The notes under the pieces are model-generated. The model saw only the letters and a list, made by a program, of their open reading frames with translations, did no database searches and was not told the DNA's origin. A stretch of 64,000 nucleotides of DNA from the NCBI RefSeq assembly GCF_016741935.1, contig NZ_JAERRG010000009.1, positions 248,001 through 312,000 of the forward strand. Reading direction: 5' to 3'. Positions within the stretch are counted from its first letter, which is position 1; every line of letters starts with the position of its first letter. Shown here piece by piece: positions 56,470-64,000 of this stretch. This stretch comes from Streptomyces endocoffeicus (GTDB lineage: Bacteria > Actinomycetota > Actinomycetes > Streptomycetales > Streptomycetaceae). The position numbers were made by a program, and so were the translations under genes.

Positions 56470-57390
56470 TCAGCCCTGGTAGGTGATCCCCGCCTGCTGG
56501 GCCGGGCCGGAGCCGTTCCAGGGGCCGGTGGCCACCGGCGCGCCCACGGGCGAACCGTTGTCCTTGAGGGAAGCGTTCTCGGCCTCCAGGCGCGCGAGCT
56601 TCTCCTCCAGGGTCTCCTGCTGGGCAGGAGCCGGAGCGGGAGCTGCGGCCGGAACAGCGTCGGTCGCCGGGGCGGCCTGAACCGGAGACTGCGCGGCCAC
56701 GGCCACAGGTTCGGACGCCGGCTGCGGGGCCGGGAAGGACAGGCCGTCCTCCACCTCGGTCGTCACCGGGACGGCGGCGGCAGCGGCAGCACTGGCAGGA
56801 GTGGCAGGAGTGGCCTGAACGGGGCGCGGCGTGCCGTTGAGCACGATGCCACGCGCAGCCAGCTCAGCCTGGTCGATGCCGCCGGCATTGTAGTAACGCG
56901 GCGCCTCGTGGACGATCGCCTGTTCGAGGGCCAGGCCGCGGTTGTTGAAGTTCTTCGGCTTGTAGGTACGCAGCACGAGCGTGACGTCGAGGCCCTGCGC
57001 GAGCTCCCGGCCGGACTCATCCTGGTCGTAGGTGCCGTCGCCCTTCGGAGAAGGGATCACGATGACCGGCAGGCTACTGCCCTTGGAGTCGATGGAGTAG
57101 TTGGGTCCGGTTTCGGGCCGCTTCGGGGAGTCGTAGCGGCGCTCGGAGACGAACTGCTCTTCGAGGGTGGGGTTGTTCGGATCGGCGAACTGGACCTCGG
57201 CGTGAATGATCGTCGCGGTGGTGTGCGGCTTGCCGACGGGGCTCATGCCGTTCTGCGTCTTGCGCTGATCGCTGGCAACGAGCTCCGCGCCCTCGATGAG
57301 GCGGGCGAGCACGGCGAAGCCGAGCTTCCCGCGGATGAAGACGTTCTTGCCCTCGGTGATCTGGCTGGCGGAGATGGAGTAGTTAGCCAT
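56470..57390 (-). CDS. hypothetical protein with Ala/Pro tail (306 aa)
   Basis: Not recognised. The first 190 residues look like a compact beta-rich domain (KNVFIRGKLGFAVLARLIEG; LDVTLVLRTYKPKNFNNRGL). Then comes an Ala/Pro/Gln linker, a short coiled coil (EEKLARLEAENASLKD) and a Gly-rich end. An OB-fold single-strand DNA-binding role would fit this architecture and the replication neighbours, but no diagnostic motif proves it. First gene of the leftward block; AT-rich divergent promoter region upstream. Confidence 0.55.
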   Translation of the reverse strand: MANYSISASQITEGKNVFIRGKLGFAVLARLIEGAELVASDQRKTQNGMSPVGKPHTTATIIHAEVQFADPNNPTLEEQFVSERRYDSPKRPETGPNYSIDSKGSSLPVIVIPSPKGDGTYDQDESGRELAQGLDVTLVLRTYKPKNFNNRGLALEQAIVHEAPRYYNAGGIDQAELAARGIVLNGTPRPVQATPATPASAAAAAAVPVTTEVEDGLSFPAPQPASEPVAVAAQSPVQAAPATDAVPAAAPAPAPAQQETLEEKLARLEAENASLKDNGSPVGAPVATGPWNGSGPAQQAGITYQG

Positions 57391-57574
57391 GGTGATGCGG
57401 TTCCTTCGTTCGGTCTGGCGGTCGGTGACTCAGGGGTCCATTGGGGAGCTATCGGACAGGATCCTGACTGCCATCCAATCCCTTATTATATCAACTTCGA
57501 TTCGGCTATGAGTAGAATGTCAATGTTGGACATGGAAGGTTGTGCACGCTATTCGCAGAGGAGTTGGAACAGGG
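57391..57574. promoter_or_regulatory. AT-rich divergent intergenic region
   Basis: Unusually AT-rich (around CTTATTATATCAAC at 57481-57494) between divergent genes. The minus strand has TATAAT and the + strand TAGAAT as -10-like boxes; neither has a clear -35. Confidence 0.45.
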
Positions 57575-58114
57575 ATGACGGCTGCGATTCAGAGGCCAGT
57601 GGGGACGGCGTTGAAGCCGTCGGCGCAGACGAGAGCATCTGCCGGGAGTCACGCCGGCCCGATGGGCTTCGGCAACGGACCCGTCATCGCCGCCAGCGTC
57701 ATGGTGGGCGGAGCGGCGCTCTTCGCCGGATGGGGCCTGACGCAGCTCGCGACGTCCGACGGCGGCTTCATCCAGGCACTGCAGGGCAATCACGCCCCGG
57801 TCGAGGCACCGGTGAATCCCGGCGAGAAGAACGCCGGAGGCGGCACCGCCCAGCAGCCGAGCGAGGGCGACACGGGGAAGCAGGACGAGAACGGGGCAAG
57901 CCAGGATCCGACGCCGGGCCGCGGCGACGAGGACAAGCACAACGGATCGGGTGCACCGGCCGAGGCGAAGCCATACACCATCAAGCCAGGCGATACGCTC
58001 ACCGCGATCTCGGGGACGACGGGGGTGCCGATCGGCATCCTGGTCGAGACGAACAAGATCCAGAATCCGGATCTCATCTACGCGGGGGCTTCGCTGCTCA
58101 TCCCGCCGGTGTGA
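57575..58114 (+). CDS. membrane-anchored LysM-domain protein (179 aa)
   Basis: A cytoplasmic N-terminus, one membrane helix (VIAASVMVGGAALFAGWGLT, about 40-60), a Gly/Glu/Asn/Pro linker, then a C-terminal LysM: YTIKPGDTLTAISGTTG, PIGILVETNKI, LIYAGASLLIPPV. LysM binds peptidoglycan, so the protein should link membrane to cell wall, as a transfer-apparatus component could. ATG 57575 is preferred; GTG 57542 is the longer option. Only + strand gene in the right third. Confidence 0.75.
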   Translation: MTAAIQRPVGTALKPSAQTRASAGSHAGPMGFGNGPVIAASVMVGGAALFAGWGLTQLATSDGGFIQALQGNHAPVEAPVNPGEKNAGGGTAQQPSEGDTGKQDENGASQDPTPGRGDEDKHNGSGAPAEAKPYTIKPGDTLTAISGTTGVPIGILVETNKIQNPDLIYAGASLLIPPV

Positions 58115-58242
58115 CGACCCGGCAGGACGGCACTGCCGCGTACCGAGCCCGATTCGATGCCCTGATCGCCACGAGGCGGTCGGGCATCGTCGTCTTCTCA
58201 GGCGGAGGATTCTGCTTCCCGGAGGGCCTGCAGGTCCATCAG

Positions 58243-58432
58243 TCACGTGCGCAGCTGGTGCAGCTGCTCGACCTCGTCGTTCATCGACCGGATGCCATCC
58301 GGCGCGTAGTCCTGCGGGTATTCGAGCTTGTACGCGCTGAGCAACTCGATCTTCGCATCGACGAGATCGAGCGCTGTACTCAGATCGAGGACGTCGTCCG
58401 GCGTGAGCCCGGGAATCGGCGGAGGCGGTCAT
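58243..58432 (-). pseudogene. frame-broken small gene
   Basis: ATG 58432 has AGGA upstream, but good coding (IPGLTPDDVLDLSTALDLVD ... DEVEQLHQLRT) lies one base out of frame, starting immediately after. One missing base near the start codon would restore it. Confidence 0.4.
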
Positions 58433-58628
58433 GCTTCGGTCCTGGGCTCTGCCACTCAGTCGCTGCTCGCGGTCGGGGGGGGAGGTTCTGGATGTCCGGC
58501 CAGCGGTTCATTACGCGGTAGAGACTCCCCTCAGGGGCCCGCCAGAGCGTGGTCTCGCCGCGGTAGACGCCGGCGTGGTTGCTGTGGAACTTGACCGTGA
58601 GGTCCTCCATGCTCAGCGGTTTGCTCAT
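58380..58628 (-). CDS. small hypothetical protein (82 aa as read)
   Basis: ATGA overlap with the upstream 35-residue gene. MSKPLSMEDLTVKFHSNHAG and LWRAPEGSLYRVMNRWPDIQ look coding. At a run of eight C (about 58474-58481) coding quality drops; a different C count would end the protein at TASSD and remove the 53-base overlap with the next gene. Confidence 0.5.
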   Translation of the reverse strand: MSKPLSMEDLTVKFHSNHAGVYRGETTLWRAPEGSLYRVMNRWPDIQNLPPRPRAATEWQSPGPKHDRLRRFPGSRRTTSSI

Positions 58629-58732
58629 GGTTGCTGCTCTTGGACGTCGAAGGTGCCGAAGACGAACTGCGTGGCCTCGTAGGGCTCACCGCGAGGCGTC
58701 ACCCGGGACCGGCGTGAGCCGGTCCATGGCAT
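58625..58732 (-). CDS. very small hypothetical protein (35 aa)
   Basis: GGGGAGA precedes ATG 58732; the product contains RGEPYEATQFVFGTFDVQEQ. The ribosome site and 4-base overlap with the next gene support it. Function unknown. Confidence 0.5.
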   Translation of the reverse strand: MPWTGSRRSRVTPRGEPYEATQFVFGTFDVQEQQP

Positions 58733-58835
58733 GTCTCCCCGCAAAGACTCGGCCCGGGGCCGACGCCCGGATCAGTTGTGCTGATCCCCTCCCCTGCGAA
58801 AATGCAGCATCGTAACAGCGCCAGAGAACAGTAAA

Positions 58836-58861
58836 CCCCGCCGGCCAGGCTGCCGGCGGGG
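58836..58861 (-). terminator. intrinsic terminator
   Basis: A 10-bp perfect stem (CCCCGCCGGC and its complement), 6-base loop, then TTT on the minus strand, closing the 172-residue gene. Confidence 0.8.
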
Positions 58862-58887
58862 CGTCTGAGGTACGAGGTCGTGGTCTC

Positions 58888-59406
58888 TCACGCCGCCTCA
58901 GTGTCGTCGGACTCACCCCGGCCAAACAGGAATCCGCGGACGTCACCGTTCTTCATCATGTCCTGCAGATGCGCCAGGAACACCGCGCGCCGTGTGGCCC
59001 GGCGATCGGCCAAGGAGTCGTACTCGCGCAGTACCTTCAGGTTGACGACCCAGCCGTTCTCGCGAGAGATGGCCTGGTCAAGCTGAGAGTCCGGCACGAC
59101 GTCCATGCCGGTGAAGTCGTGGTCGAACTCGGGTGCGATGTCGAGATGTTGATTCGGCCCGTCGATGTAGAGCGTGTCGACACCGGCCTGCTGGCCGGCC
59201 TTGTCGAATGCCACGAGGAACACACGGTCCGCTCTGGTGGTGTTGTCGACGTGGACCGCTGCAACGTTCGTGTCACCGATGAAGCTCGTCTGCTCGAACC
59301 GCTCGTACACGCGGGCACGAGCGTCATGGCACCACATGATGCGCCGGGCTTCGTTGAAACCTTTGAACTCGTCAGAGTTGGACGCTTCAGGGTGGGGGTG
59401 GATCAT
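58888..59406 (-). CDS. hypothetical protein (172 aa)
   Basis: Not recognised. A soluble protein containing ARRIMWCHDARARVYERFEQ, RVFLVAFDKAGQQAGVDTLY and an acidic end. Isolated between a noncoding stretch and its own terminator. Confidence 0.55.
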   Translation of the reverse strand: MIHPHPEASNSDEFKGFNEARRIMWCHDARARVYERFEQTSFIGDTNVAAVHVDNTTRADRVFLVAFDKAGQQAGVDTLYIDGPNQHLDIAPEFDHDFTGMDVVPDSQLDQAISRENGWVVNLKVLREYDSLADRRATRRAVFLAHLQDMMKNGDVRGFLFGRGESDDTEAA

Positions 59407-59968
59407 CGGTGCGCTCCTTCATATGCGAGATCCGGGAGATTTGCGATGCCAGGGCGCGCATTGGCTACGACACACGCCTCGAAGCAGCGAGCCTCAATCG
59501 TTCTTCACTGCGGCGCGGCAGGAGCAACTGCTGGGAGCTCGCCTCGCTCCTGCTGCGCGCCGCTCGCCCGGGGAAGCAGATCTTCCCCGGGCGAAGGGCC
59601 GGCTGGGCCCAGGAGCATCGGCGGTGGGCCGTCACTGTGGTGCGCGGTGCCGGCTGGTCCGTCGCGTGCTTGGAGGTCATGCAGTTCGCCCCGTCTGGCT
59701 CGGGGGGCCTTCTCTCATGAAAGTCCAGCGGCCGCGCTGTTCTCACGCCGCGCACGGGTCTATTCCGGGCACCGCCGACGTGCTCGAACAGACCGGTGGA
59801 AGGCCCCAGCGGTTCCTCAGATCTGCTGGTGATGACTCTGCTGAGAGTCGTTATGCACAGGCCCCGGCAGGGGCCCGGTTCTGCGCTGGCGAGAGCGGGT
59901 GCCAGGACGGTGGTTGGAGCCACCCTCTGGTGCCCGCCTCCTGGTGCATGCGGCGCGTTCGTTGCCGC
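59407..59968. other. 562-base noncoding stretch rich in inverted repeats
   Basis: No frame shows consistent coding bias. Contains a strong hairpin at 59566-59594 (CGCCCGGGGAAG and its complement, 5-base loop) and several shorter GC-rich repeats. Its function is not evident: an origin, partition site or promoter region are options. Confidence 0.45.
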
Positions 59969-60295
59969 TCACCGGGCCAGCTCGCCGCTGGCCTGTTCGG
60001 CTCCGCCGCGGGCGAGTTCGGCTTGTGCCTCACTCGTCCGGCGGTGGGGCCGGGCTTGCATCGGCAACGCTAGGCATATGCGGCGGGCGATGCCATTTCG
60101 CCGGTGCACAAACTGACCATTGACACCTGTTGGCATTGCACCAGTCGGCCGCGTGCCAGCGCGGAAGTGCAGCTTCCTCATGACGGTCGTGTCGGGGGTG
60201 CACACATCCCGGTTCCCGGTATGACTCATCCGGTACTTGGCAAACTTTGCACCACATTCACAACACCACGCCTCGACCGGCCAGTTGGTCGGCAA
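59969..60295 (-). CDS. hypothetical protein with lower-GC codons (108 aa)
   Basis: TTG 60295 opens PTNWPVEAWCCECGAKFAKY; a Cys/His set (CCECG...H...C) suggests a zinc ribbon. Codons here use far more A/T at the third position than the neighbours, suggesting recent acquisition, or that this is not a gene. Overlaps the upstream ORF by 38 bases. Confidence 0.35.
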   Translation of the reverse strand: MPTNWPVEAWCCECGAKFAKYRMSHTGNRDVCTPDTTVMRKLHFRAGTRPTGAMPTGVNGQFVHRRNGIARRICLALPMQARPHRRTSEAQAELARGGAEQASGELAR

Positions 60296-60605
60296 AGCGC
60301 CATTTCACCGGTGGACCTTTGTGATCTTGACAGGGTGAGTTTACCGGGTCTTCAAACTTGATGGGGGTGCGGTGGTGATGGGCGGGCTGGCCGGTCACGC
60401 TGCGTGAGGTGGATGGGGAGCGGGTGTCCCGGTCGCAATGAGCCCGCGGGCCTTCGTGATCATGGTTGTTCTCTAGCTGGAGCCGCTGGCCGGACGCCGC
60501 GGTGTCGCCGTGCTGGGGGATGCCGGGCCAGGTGCTGGTGCGGTGCGCGGTCTCGAGGCGGCCTGCGTACTCGTCGACCCCGGGCAGTTCCTGCTCGGCG
60601 GTCAC
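60258..60605 (-). CDS. hypothetical protein (115 aa)
   Basis: GTG 60605 overlaps the upstream stop as GTGA. VTAEQELPGVDEYAGRLETA and the next 30 residues are well coded; the His/Pro-rich C-terminal half (ending VKWRFADQLAGRGVV) has lower third-position GC. Not recognised. Confidence 0.4.
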   Translation of the reverse strand: MTAEQELPGVDEYAGRLETAHRTSTWPGIPQHGDTAASGQRLQLENNHDHEGPRAHCDRDTRSPSTSRSVTGQPAHHHRTPIKFEDPVNSPCQDHKGPPVKWRFADQLAGRGVVL

Positions 60606-61112
60606 TCGGTCTCGCTGGTCTCGAGGCTGAGGTGGTTCTGCCATGCGGCGACGGCGTAGCGGGGCCAGTGCGCCACCGGGGAGTTCCAGCCGCAGGCGCA
60701 GGTGAGCACGGCGCCCTCGCCGGTGCGCTCGGCCCACTGCGGGGGGGTGCTCCTCGATGACCGGGGCGTGCTCGGGGCACACGTAGCCGGTGTCGATGGT
60801 CGGCCGGATCTGCTGCCAGCCCTTCCCTGACCACGACGGGCGGGCCGGAGTTTTGCCGTCCATCCAGGCTGCGATGTCGTACTCGCGCAGGCAGGCCGGG
60901 AACAGGCAGTGCCGGAAAACGGGGGCTTCGGTGTGGGCGTTGGCGTCAGCGAGAACCTGCTCGAGGTCCTCGCGGGTGAGCGGGTACGAGTCGTGGGGCC
61001 AACTGGCTGAGCGGAACTGGGACCCGTAGGCGAACTCGGCGCCGAGGTTGACCGTGTCGGGGACGGCATTAAGGTAGGCGCGGATACGGGCGGCGGGCGT
61101 GGAAGCGGTCAC
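60602..61112 (-). pseudogene. gene broken at a C7 run
   Basis: GTG 61112 (GTGA overlap upstream) reads VTASTPAARIRAYLNAVPDT through FRHCLFPACLREYDIAAWMD to EEHPP. A run of seven C (about 60744-60750) then shifts the frame. With six C it continues QWAERTGEGAVLTCACGWNS to the stop at 60602. Cys pairs suggest a zinc-binding protein. Function unknown. Confidence 0.55.
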
Positions 61113-61532
61113 TGGGCGGTCCCTTCGTGGGTTCGGATGGCGGCCATGACGCGCGTCGCGAGGAGTCTGGCGTTGCTGCCGGGCACCATGGGGCTGCCGT
61201 CGGACCACCCGTAGCAGCGGATCGTGTCGAGGACCGCTGGGTAGCGGGGGTCGCGGCGCGCGGCGACCCGATCGGCGACGGGCGGGACGTCGTACTCCCG
61301 GGCGAGGACCAGCTCGTACTGCGGGCGCCGCTGGAGGCAGCCGGGGCAGGTGACCTCAGCATCCATGGGAAGGTCGCCCTGCTCGGCGGAGCGGCCGCAG
61401 ATGGCCGGACTACTGGTGACCCACGCGTCGAGGCGGTCTTCCCAGCCGTAGAGGGCGAGGTGTACGACGTCCGGCTCGCCGGTGAGACGCAGACTTGAGG
61501 TACCGGCAGGACCGGTCCAACTCGGCGGTCAC
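61109..61532 (-). pseudogene. frame-broken hypothetical gene
   Basis: GTG 61532 (GTGA overlap) reads VTAELDRSCRYLK; one extra T near 61490 shifts the frame, after which LRLTGEPDVVHLALYGWEDR runs well coded through CPGCLQRRPQYELVLAREYD to 61109. The 3' part alone can start at ATG 61366 (85 aa). Confidence 0.5.
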
Positions 61533-61950
61533 GCGTCCTCCGATCCGCTGATCTTGCGGAACTGCATGGCCGGGCCGCGCGGCGGCGGAGGCTGACGCCA
61601 GGAGCGCACGTTGGCCAGCGTGCGGCGCGGGTGAACCGTGAGCACCCACGCCAGGGCGACGAGGCTGATCGGCGCGGCGGGCCAGAACTTCCAGGTGTGC
61701 CATCCGGGGGGGGGCGGCGTCCTCGGCCCAGGAGAGCAGGCGCGCGCGCCGGGCTGAATGCGGCCGAGGGCGTATCCAGCGGCGAACAGGGCCAGGACTG
61801 CGGCCGCCGTATAATGCCCGTTTCGCTGCACCGTCGGCAGCAGCTCTCCCCGTTCTCCGGGTCGGTGAAGACATCCGGCCCCTGGAAGGAGAACAGCTCG
61901 TCCGGCTCGTGTCCGCAGTCAAGTATCTGGTGGTGGTTGGTGAGTTCCAT
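61529..61950 (-). pseudogene. probable frame-broken membrane protein gene
   Basis: ATG 61950 has GGAG upstream and encodes MELTNHHQILDCGHEPDELF with CCRRCSETG. One more G in the following G-run would join it to HYTAAAVLALFAAGYALGRI and a second hydrophobic stretch (ISLVALAWVLTV), ending at 61529. Alternatively the membrane part is a separate gene starting at GTG 61831. Confidence 0.45.
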
Positions 61951-61957
61951 GCCGCTC

Positions 61958-62107
61958 CTAGAACGTGACCCGATTGCGGAGCATCTGCAGGCCGTCGTTC
62001 AGGTCGACCGTCGACATCTGGTGGCCGTTCAGCAGCGGGGTCGAGTCGAAGCCCATACCGCTCCGGCGTCCGTACTGCTTCCGCTCCGAGATCTCCCGCA
62101 CGGCCAC
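61958..62107 (-). CDS. small hypothetical protein (49 aa)
   Basis: VREISERKQYGRRSGMGFDS and STVDLNDGLQMLRNRVTF are well coded; the start is probably GTG 62107 or 62101. Not recognised. Confidence 0.4.
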   Translation of the reverse strand: MAVREISERKQYGRRSGMGFDSTPLLNGHQMSTVDLNDGLQMLRNRVTF

Positions 62108-62137
62108 CGGGCGGGTGTCACCTTCAACGCTGGTTCC

Positions 62138-62475
62138 CTAGGCGCGGCTGTGGCGAATGACGATGTCCGCCGCCGCCTCGTCGCCCACCTCCGCTATGAC
62201 CTCGTCGGCGTCGCTGCCCGCGTCGGATTCGCCGGCCGGCTGGCCTGCTCCTCGGCTGCCTCGTCGTTCTCGGCCTGAGCGGCCTCCATGGTGCGCGGCC
62301 CGTCGAAGTAGCCCGGAAGATCACCGGTCCTGCACCCCAGCTCAGCGGCCACGCAGAACACACACCGGCCCACGGTGTTACGGGTCTCCCACAGGGCGAC
62401 GCCTTCCAGGGTGTGAACGTCCGTCATGCAGGTTCCGAACCCGTCCAGCTTCGTCACGGCGTACCCGGCGACCAC
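62138..62475 (-). pseudogene. frame-broken hypothetical gene
   Basis: GTG 62475 (AAGGGGG upstream) reads AVTKLDGFGTCMTDVHTLEG through TVGRCVFCVAAELGCRTGD to EAAEEQA near 62246. One missing base then separates it from PAGESDAGSDADEVIAEVGD and the stop at 62138. The CVFC-type pair may bind metal. Confidence 0.5.
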
Positions 62476-62576
62476 GCCCCCTTACCCCGCTGCTCCCCGT
62501 TGTGGGTGCAGGCGGGACGGCTTTCGCCCCGGGAAAACTCGACGGCCGCACCGCACGAGCAGCACCCGCCCGCCAT
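62454..62576 (-). CDS. small zinc-finger-like protein (40 aa)
   Basis: MAGGCCSCGAAVEFSRGESR followed by PACTHN: a CxxC and C-x2-H arrangement like a one-finger zinc protein. Starts 22 bases after the upstream stop; overlaps the next gene by 22 bases. Unrecognised. Confidence 0.4.
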   Translation of the reverse strand: MAGGCCSCGAAVEFSRGESRPACTHNGEQRGKGAWSPGTP

Positions 62577-62597
62577 GACCGGGGCGGCCGTCTCGGC

Positions 62598-64000
62598 CTA
62601 CGCGTCCTTGACGGGGTAGACCCGTCCGTCGGCGGACCGGTACAGCGTCCCCGCCTCGACCAGCGGCGCCACACGGGCAGCGGGCACCCTACGGCCCGCG
62701 TGCCCGAACCCGTCACCGCGCTGCCACAGCAGACCCGCCCCGGCCCACTCGATAACCTCGGCATCCGTGCCCGGCTCGGCGGTCTGTACGAACTCACTCG
62801 ACGCCCGCGGCTCCGACGACTCCTGCGCCTCCGGCTCCTCATCGGCGCCGAGGACGGCGAGCGCGGCCCTGCCTGCGTCCATGGCGGCCTGAAGGTCGAG
62901 CTGGTACACCCCGTACCGCTCATCCACCGACGTGCACAGCGTGTGCCAGGCGTCGGCCGTGGCGTCGGTGAGGTTGGCGGGGATCGCCGACAGCGTGTCG
63001 TCCGCCTCGGTCGTGATCGGCTTCTCAACGCCGTTCACGTTGTACGTACGCGACACGTGCCGCTCATCGTCGTTCGAGCCCTCATCGAGGCGGACCGAGG
63101 TAGCGCCGGTCCGGTACCGGGTAATGACGTGCCCGATGTACGCGGCCGACAGCACCGCCACCGCGTTCTCGTCCAGGCCCTCACGCCCCAACGCGTCGAT
63201 CACGGCGAGTTCGTCATCAGTCGGAGTCGCGGCCTTCAGTGCCGCGCGCTCTTCCTCGGCCTTGCGCAGCGCTGCCGCCTCCGCTTCCGCCTTGGCCTCC
63301 GCATCGGCGGCGGCCTGCGCGGCCTTGACCTCACCGGGCCAGGTGTCCCCGGCGGAAAGCCAACGATAGGGGCCGTCCTTCGCGGCCGTGTGCTTGGTGT
63401 CCTTCTCCGGCTCGGTCACGGCGCCGATGCGCACGGCCTGAGACCACAGGCGGAACGCGGCCTCACCCTCATTGGTGAGACCGAACGCGCGCACGCCGGG
63501 GGCGACGGCGTACACCTTCACGAACCCGGCCAGCCACAGGCCCGGTACCCGCTGCTTGTTGATTTTCGCGGAAACGTCGGCCTTGTCGGGGGAGACGTCA
63601 AAGGCGGCGAACCCGTCGGCGGTCTCGCGCACCTTGCCTTCACGCATCCATCCGAGGGCGCGCCACTGGGCCCGGCTGAAGTTCAGCGACTCGGCGGCGT
63701 CGATGTCGTCGGGGGTCATGGTGTCGGCGTCCTGTGCCGCGTGCCGGTCCAGGTGGAGGCGAGCGGCGTCGTCGGCCTCATCGCGGGAGGTGTACACGTA
63801 CGCGGCGGAGACGTCGGCCACCGGGTCGCCGTACTTGTTGAGGGCCATGGACACGGGGGCGTGCCGGTCGCACTCGGCTACCCACTTGGTCTCGCGGACG
63901 TCCAGCGCGACCGCCCGCGCTGGGGTCGGCGTGTTGTAAGCGTCGCCGGAGGCGGGGACGTCGGCGGCCTCGTCCGCGTCGCTGCCCTCGGCGCTCTCGC
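62598..64000 (-). CDS. large hypothetical protein, 5' end outside window
   Basis: The frame is open to the right edge; upstream of an internal Met (63854) it continues ARAVALDVRETKWVAECDRH. Contains YTSRDEADDAARLHLDRHAA, a basic-acidic coiled coil (DAEAKAEAEAAALRKAEEER) and GDGFGHAGRRVPAARVAPLV near the end. No known domain recognised. Confidence 0.6.
   Translation of the reverse strand, partial: ESAEGSDADEAADVPASGDAYNTPTPARAVALDVRETKWVAECDRHAPVSMALNKYGDPVADVSAAYVYTSRDEADDAARLHLDRHAAQDADTMTPDDIDAAESLNFSRAQWRALGWMREGKVRETADGFAAFDVSPDKADVSAKINKQRVPGLWLAGFVKVYAVAPGVRAFGLTNEGEAAFRLWSQAVRIGAVTEPEKDTKHTAAKDGPYRWLSAGDTWPGEVKAAQAAADAEAKAEAEAAALRKAEEERAALKAATPTDDELAVIDALGREGLDENAVAVLSAAYIGHVITRYRTGATSVRLDEGSNDDERHVSRTYNVNGVEKPITTEADDTLSAIPANLTDATADAWHTLCTSVDERYGVYQLDLQAAMDAGRAALAVLGADEEPEAQESSEPRASSEFVQTAEPGTDAEVIEWAGAGLLWQRGDGFGHAGRRVPAARVAPLVEAGTLYRSADGRVYPVKDA

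Noticed and set aside
59465..59923. Minus-strand ORF (152 codons) in the noncoding stretch
   Set aside because: Arg/Ser-rich product, no ribosome site, and its core is only the translation of a hairpin.
1..64000. CRISPR arrays, insertion sequences, rRNA genes, linear-replicon telomere palindromes
   Set aside because: No regularly spaced repeats, DDE transposase motifs, rRNA signatures or terminal palindrome clusters were seen.

Overview
The window is very GC-rich DNA (about 65-70% by eye) with strong G/C in third codon positions, GTG/TTG starts, AGGAG-type ribosome sites and TAGGCT-like -10 boxes. This points to an actinomycete, most likely Streptomyces, and to a large mobile replicon (plasmid or integrative conjugative element). 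No rRNA, CRISPR array, transposase or integrase was recognised.

Layout. 1-5 kb: the end of a secondary-metabolism locus (C-terminal part of a FabF-type ketosynthase, an acyl-CoA oxidase, a LnmK-like double hot-dog protein), then an RDD membrane protein and small ORFs. 5.6-6.3 kb: short or broken ORFs between strong hairpins. 6.4-25.2 kb, + strand: the core block. It holds a ClpA-like double AAA+ ATPase interrupted by an intein, a membrane-anchored coiled-coil protein, a VirD4/TraG-like coupling ATPase interrupted by a second intein, an 1850-residue protein carrying the catalytic motifs of BOTH large subunits (beta and beta-prime) of cellular RNA polymerase in one chain, a translationally adjacent 578-residue helical protein, a 121-residue protein and an HU-like protein. 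25.2-26.9 kb, - strand: two small membrane proteins and a Phd/RelE-like toxin-antitoxin pair. 27-42 kb, - strand: a train of small, mostly overlapping hypothetical genes, several frame-broken. 42.3 kb: a tRNA-like element. 42.4-57.4 kb, - strand: an AAA ATPase, a TerD-domain protein, an RNA-ligase fragment, a UvrD-like helicase, a ClpA/B-like ATPase, a vWA protein with its MoxR ATPase, a primase-polymerase-like protein and a conserved alanine/proline-tailed protein. 57.6 kb, +: a membrane-anchored LysM protein. 58-64 kb, - strand: more small hypotheticals, many broken, and a gene running off the right edge.

How it may work together (inference). The coupling ATPase, coiled-coil anchor and small membrane proteins look like parts of a DNA or protein transfer apparatus. 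The helicase and primase-polymerase look like replication functions, with MoxR-vWA and Clp-type ATPases as remodelling machines. The single-chain RNA polymerase would let the element transcribe its own genes, or those of a recipient, independently of the host enzyme. It is the standout candidate for an undescribed system. All functional calls rest on motifs read by eye; no database search was run.
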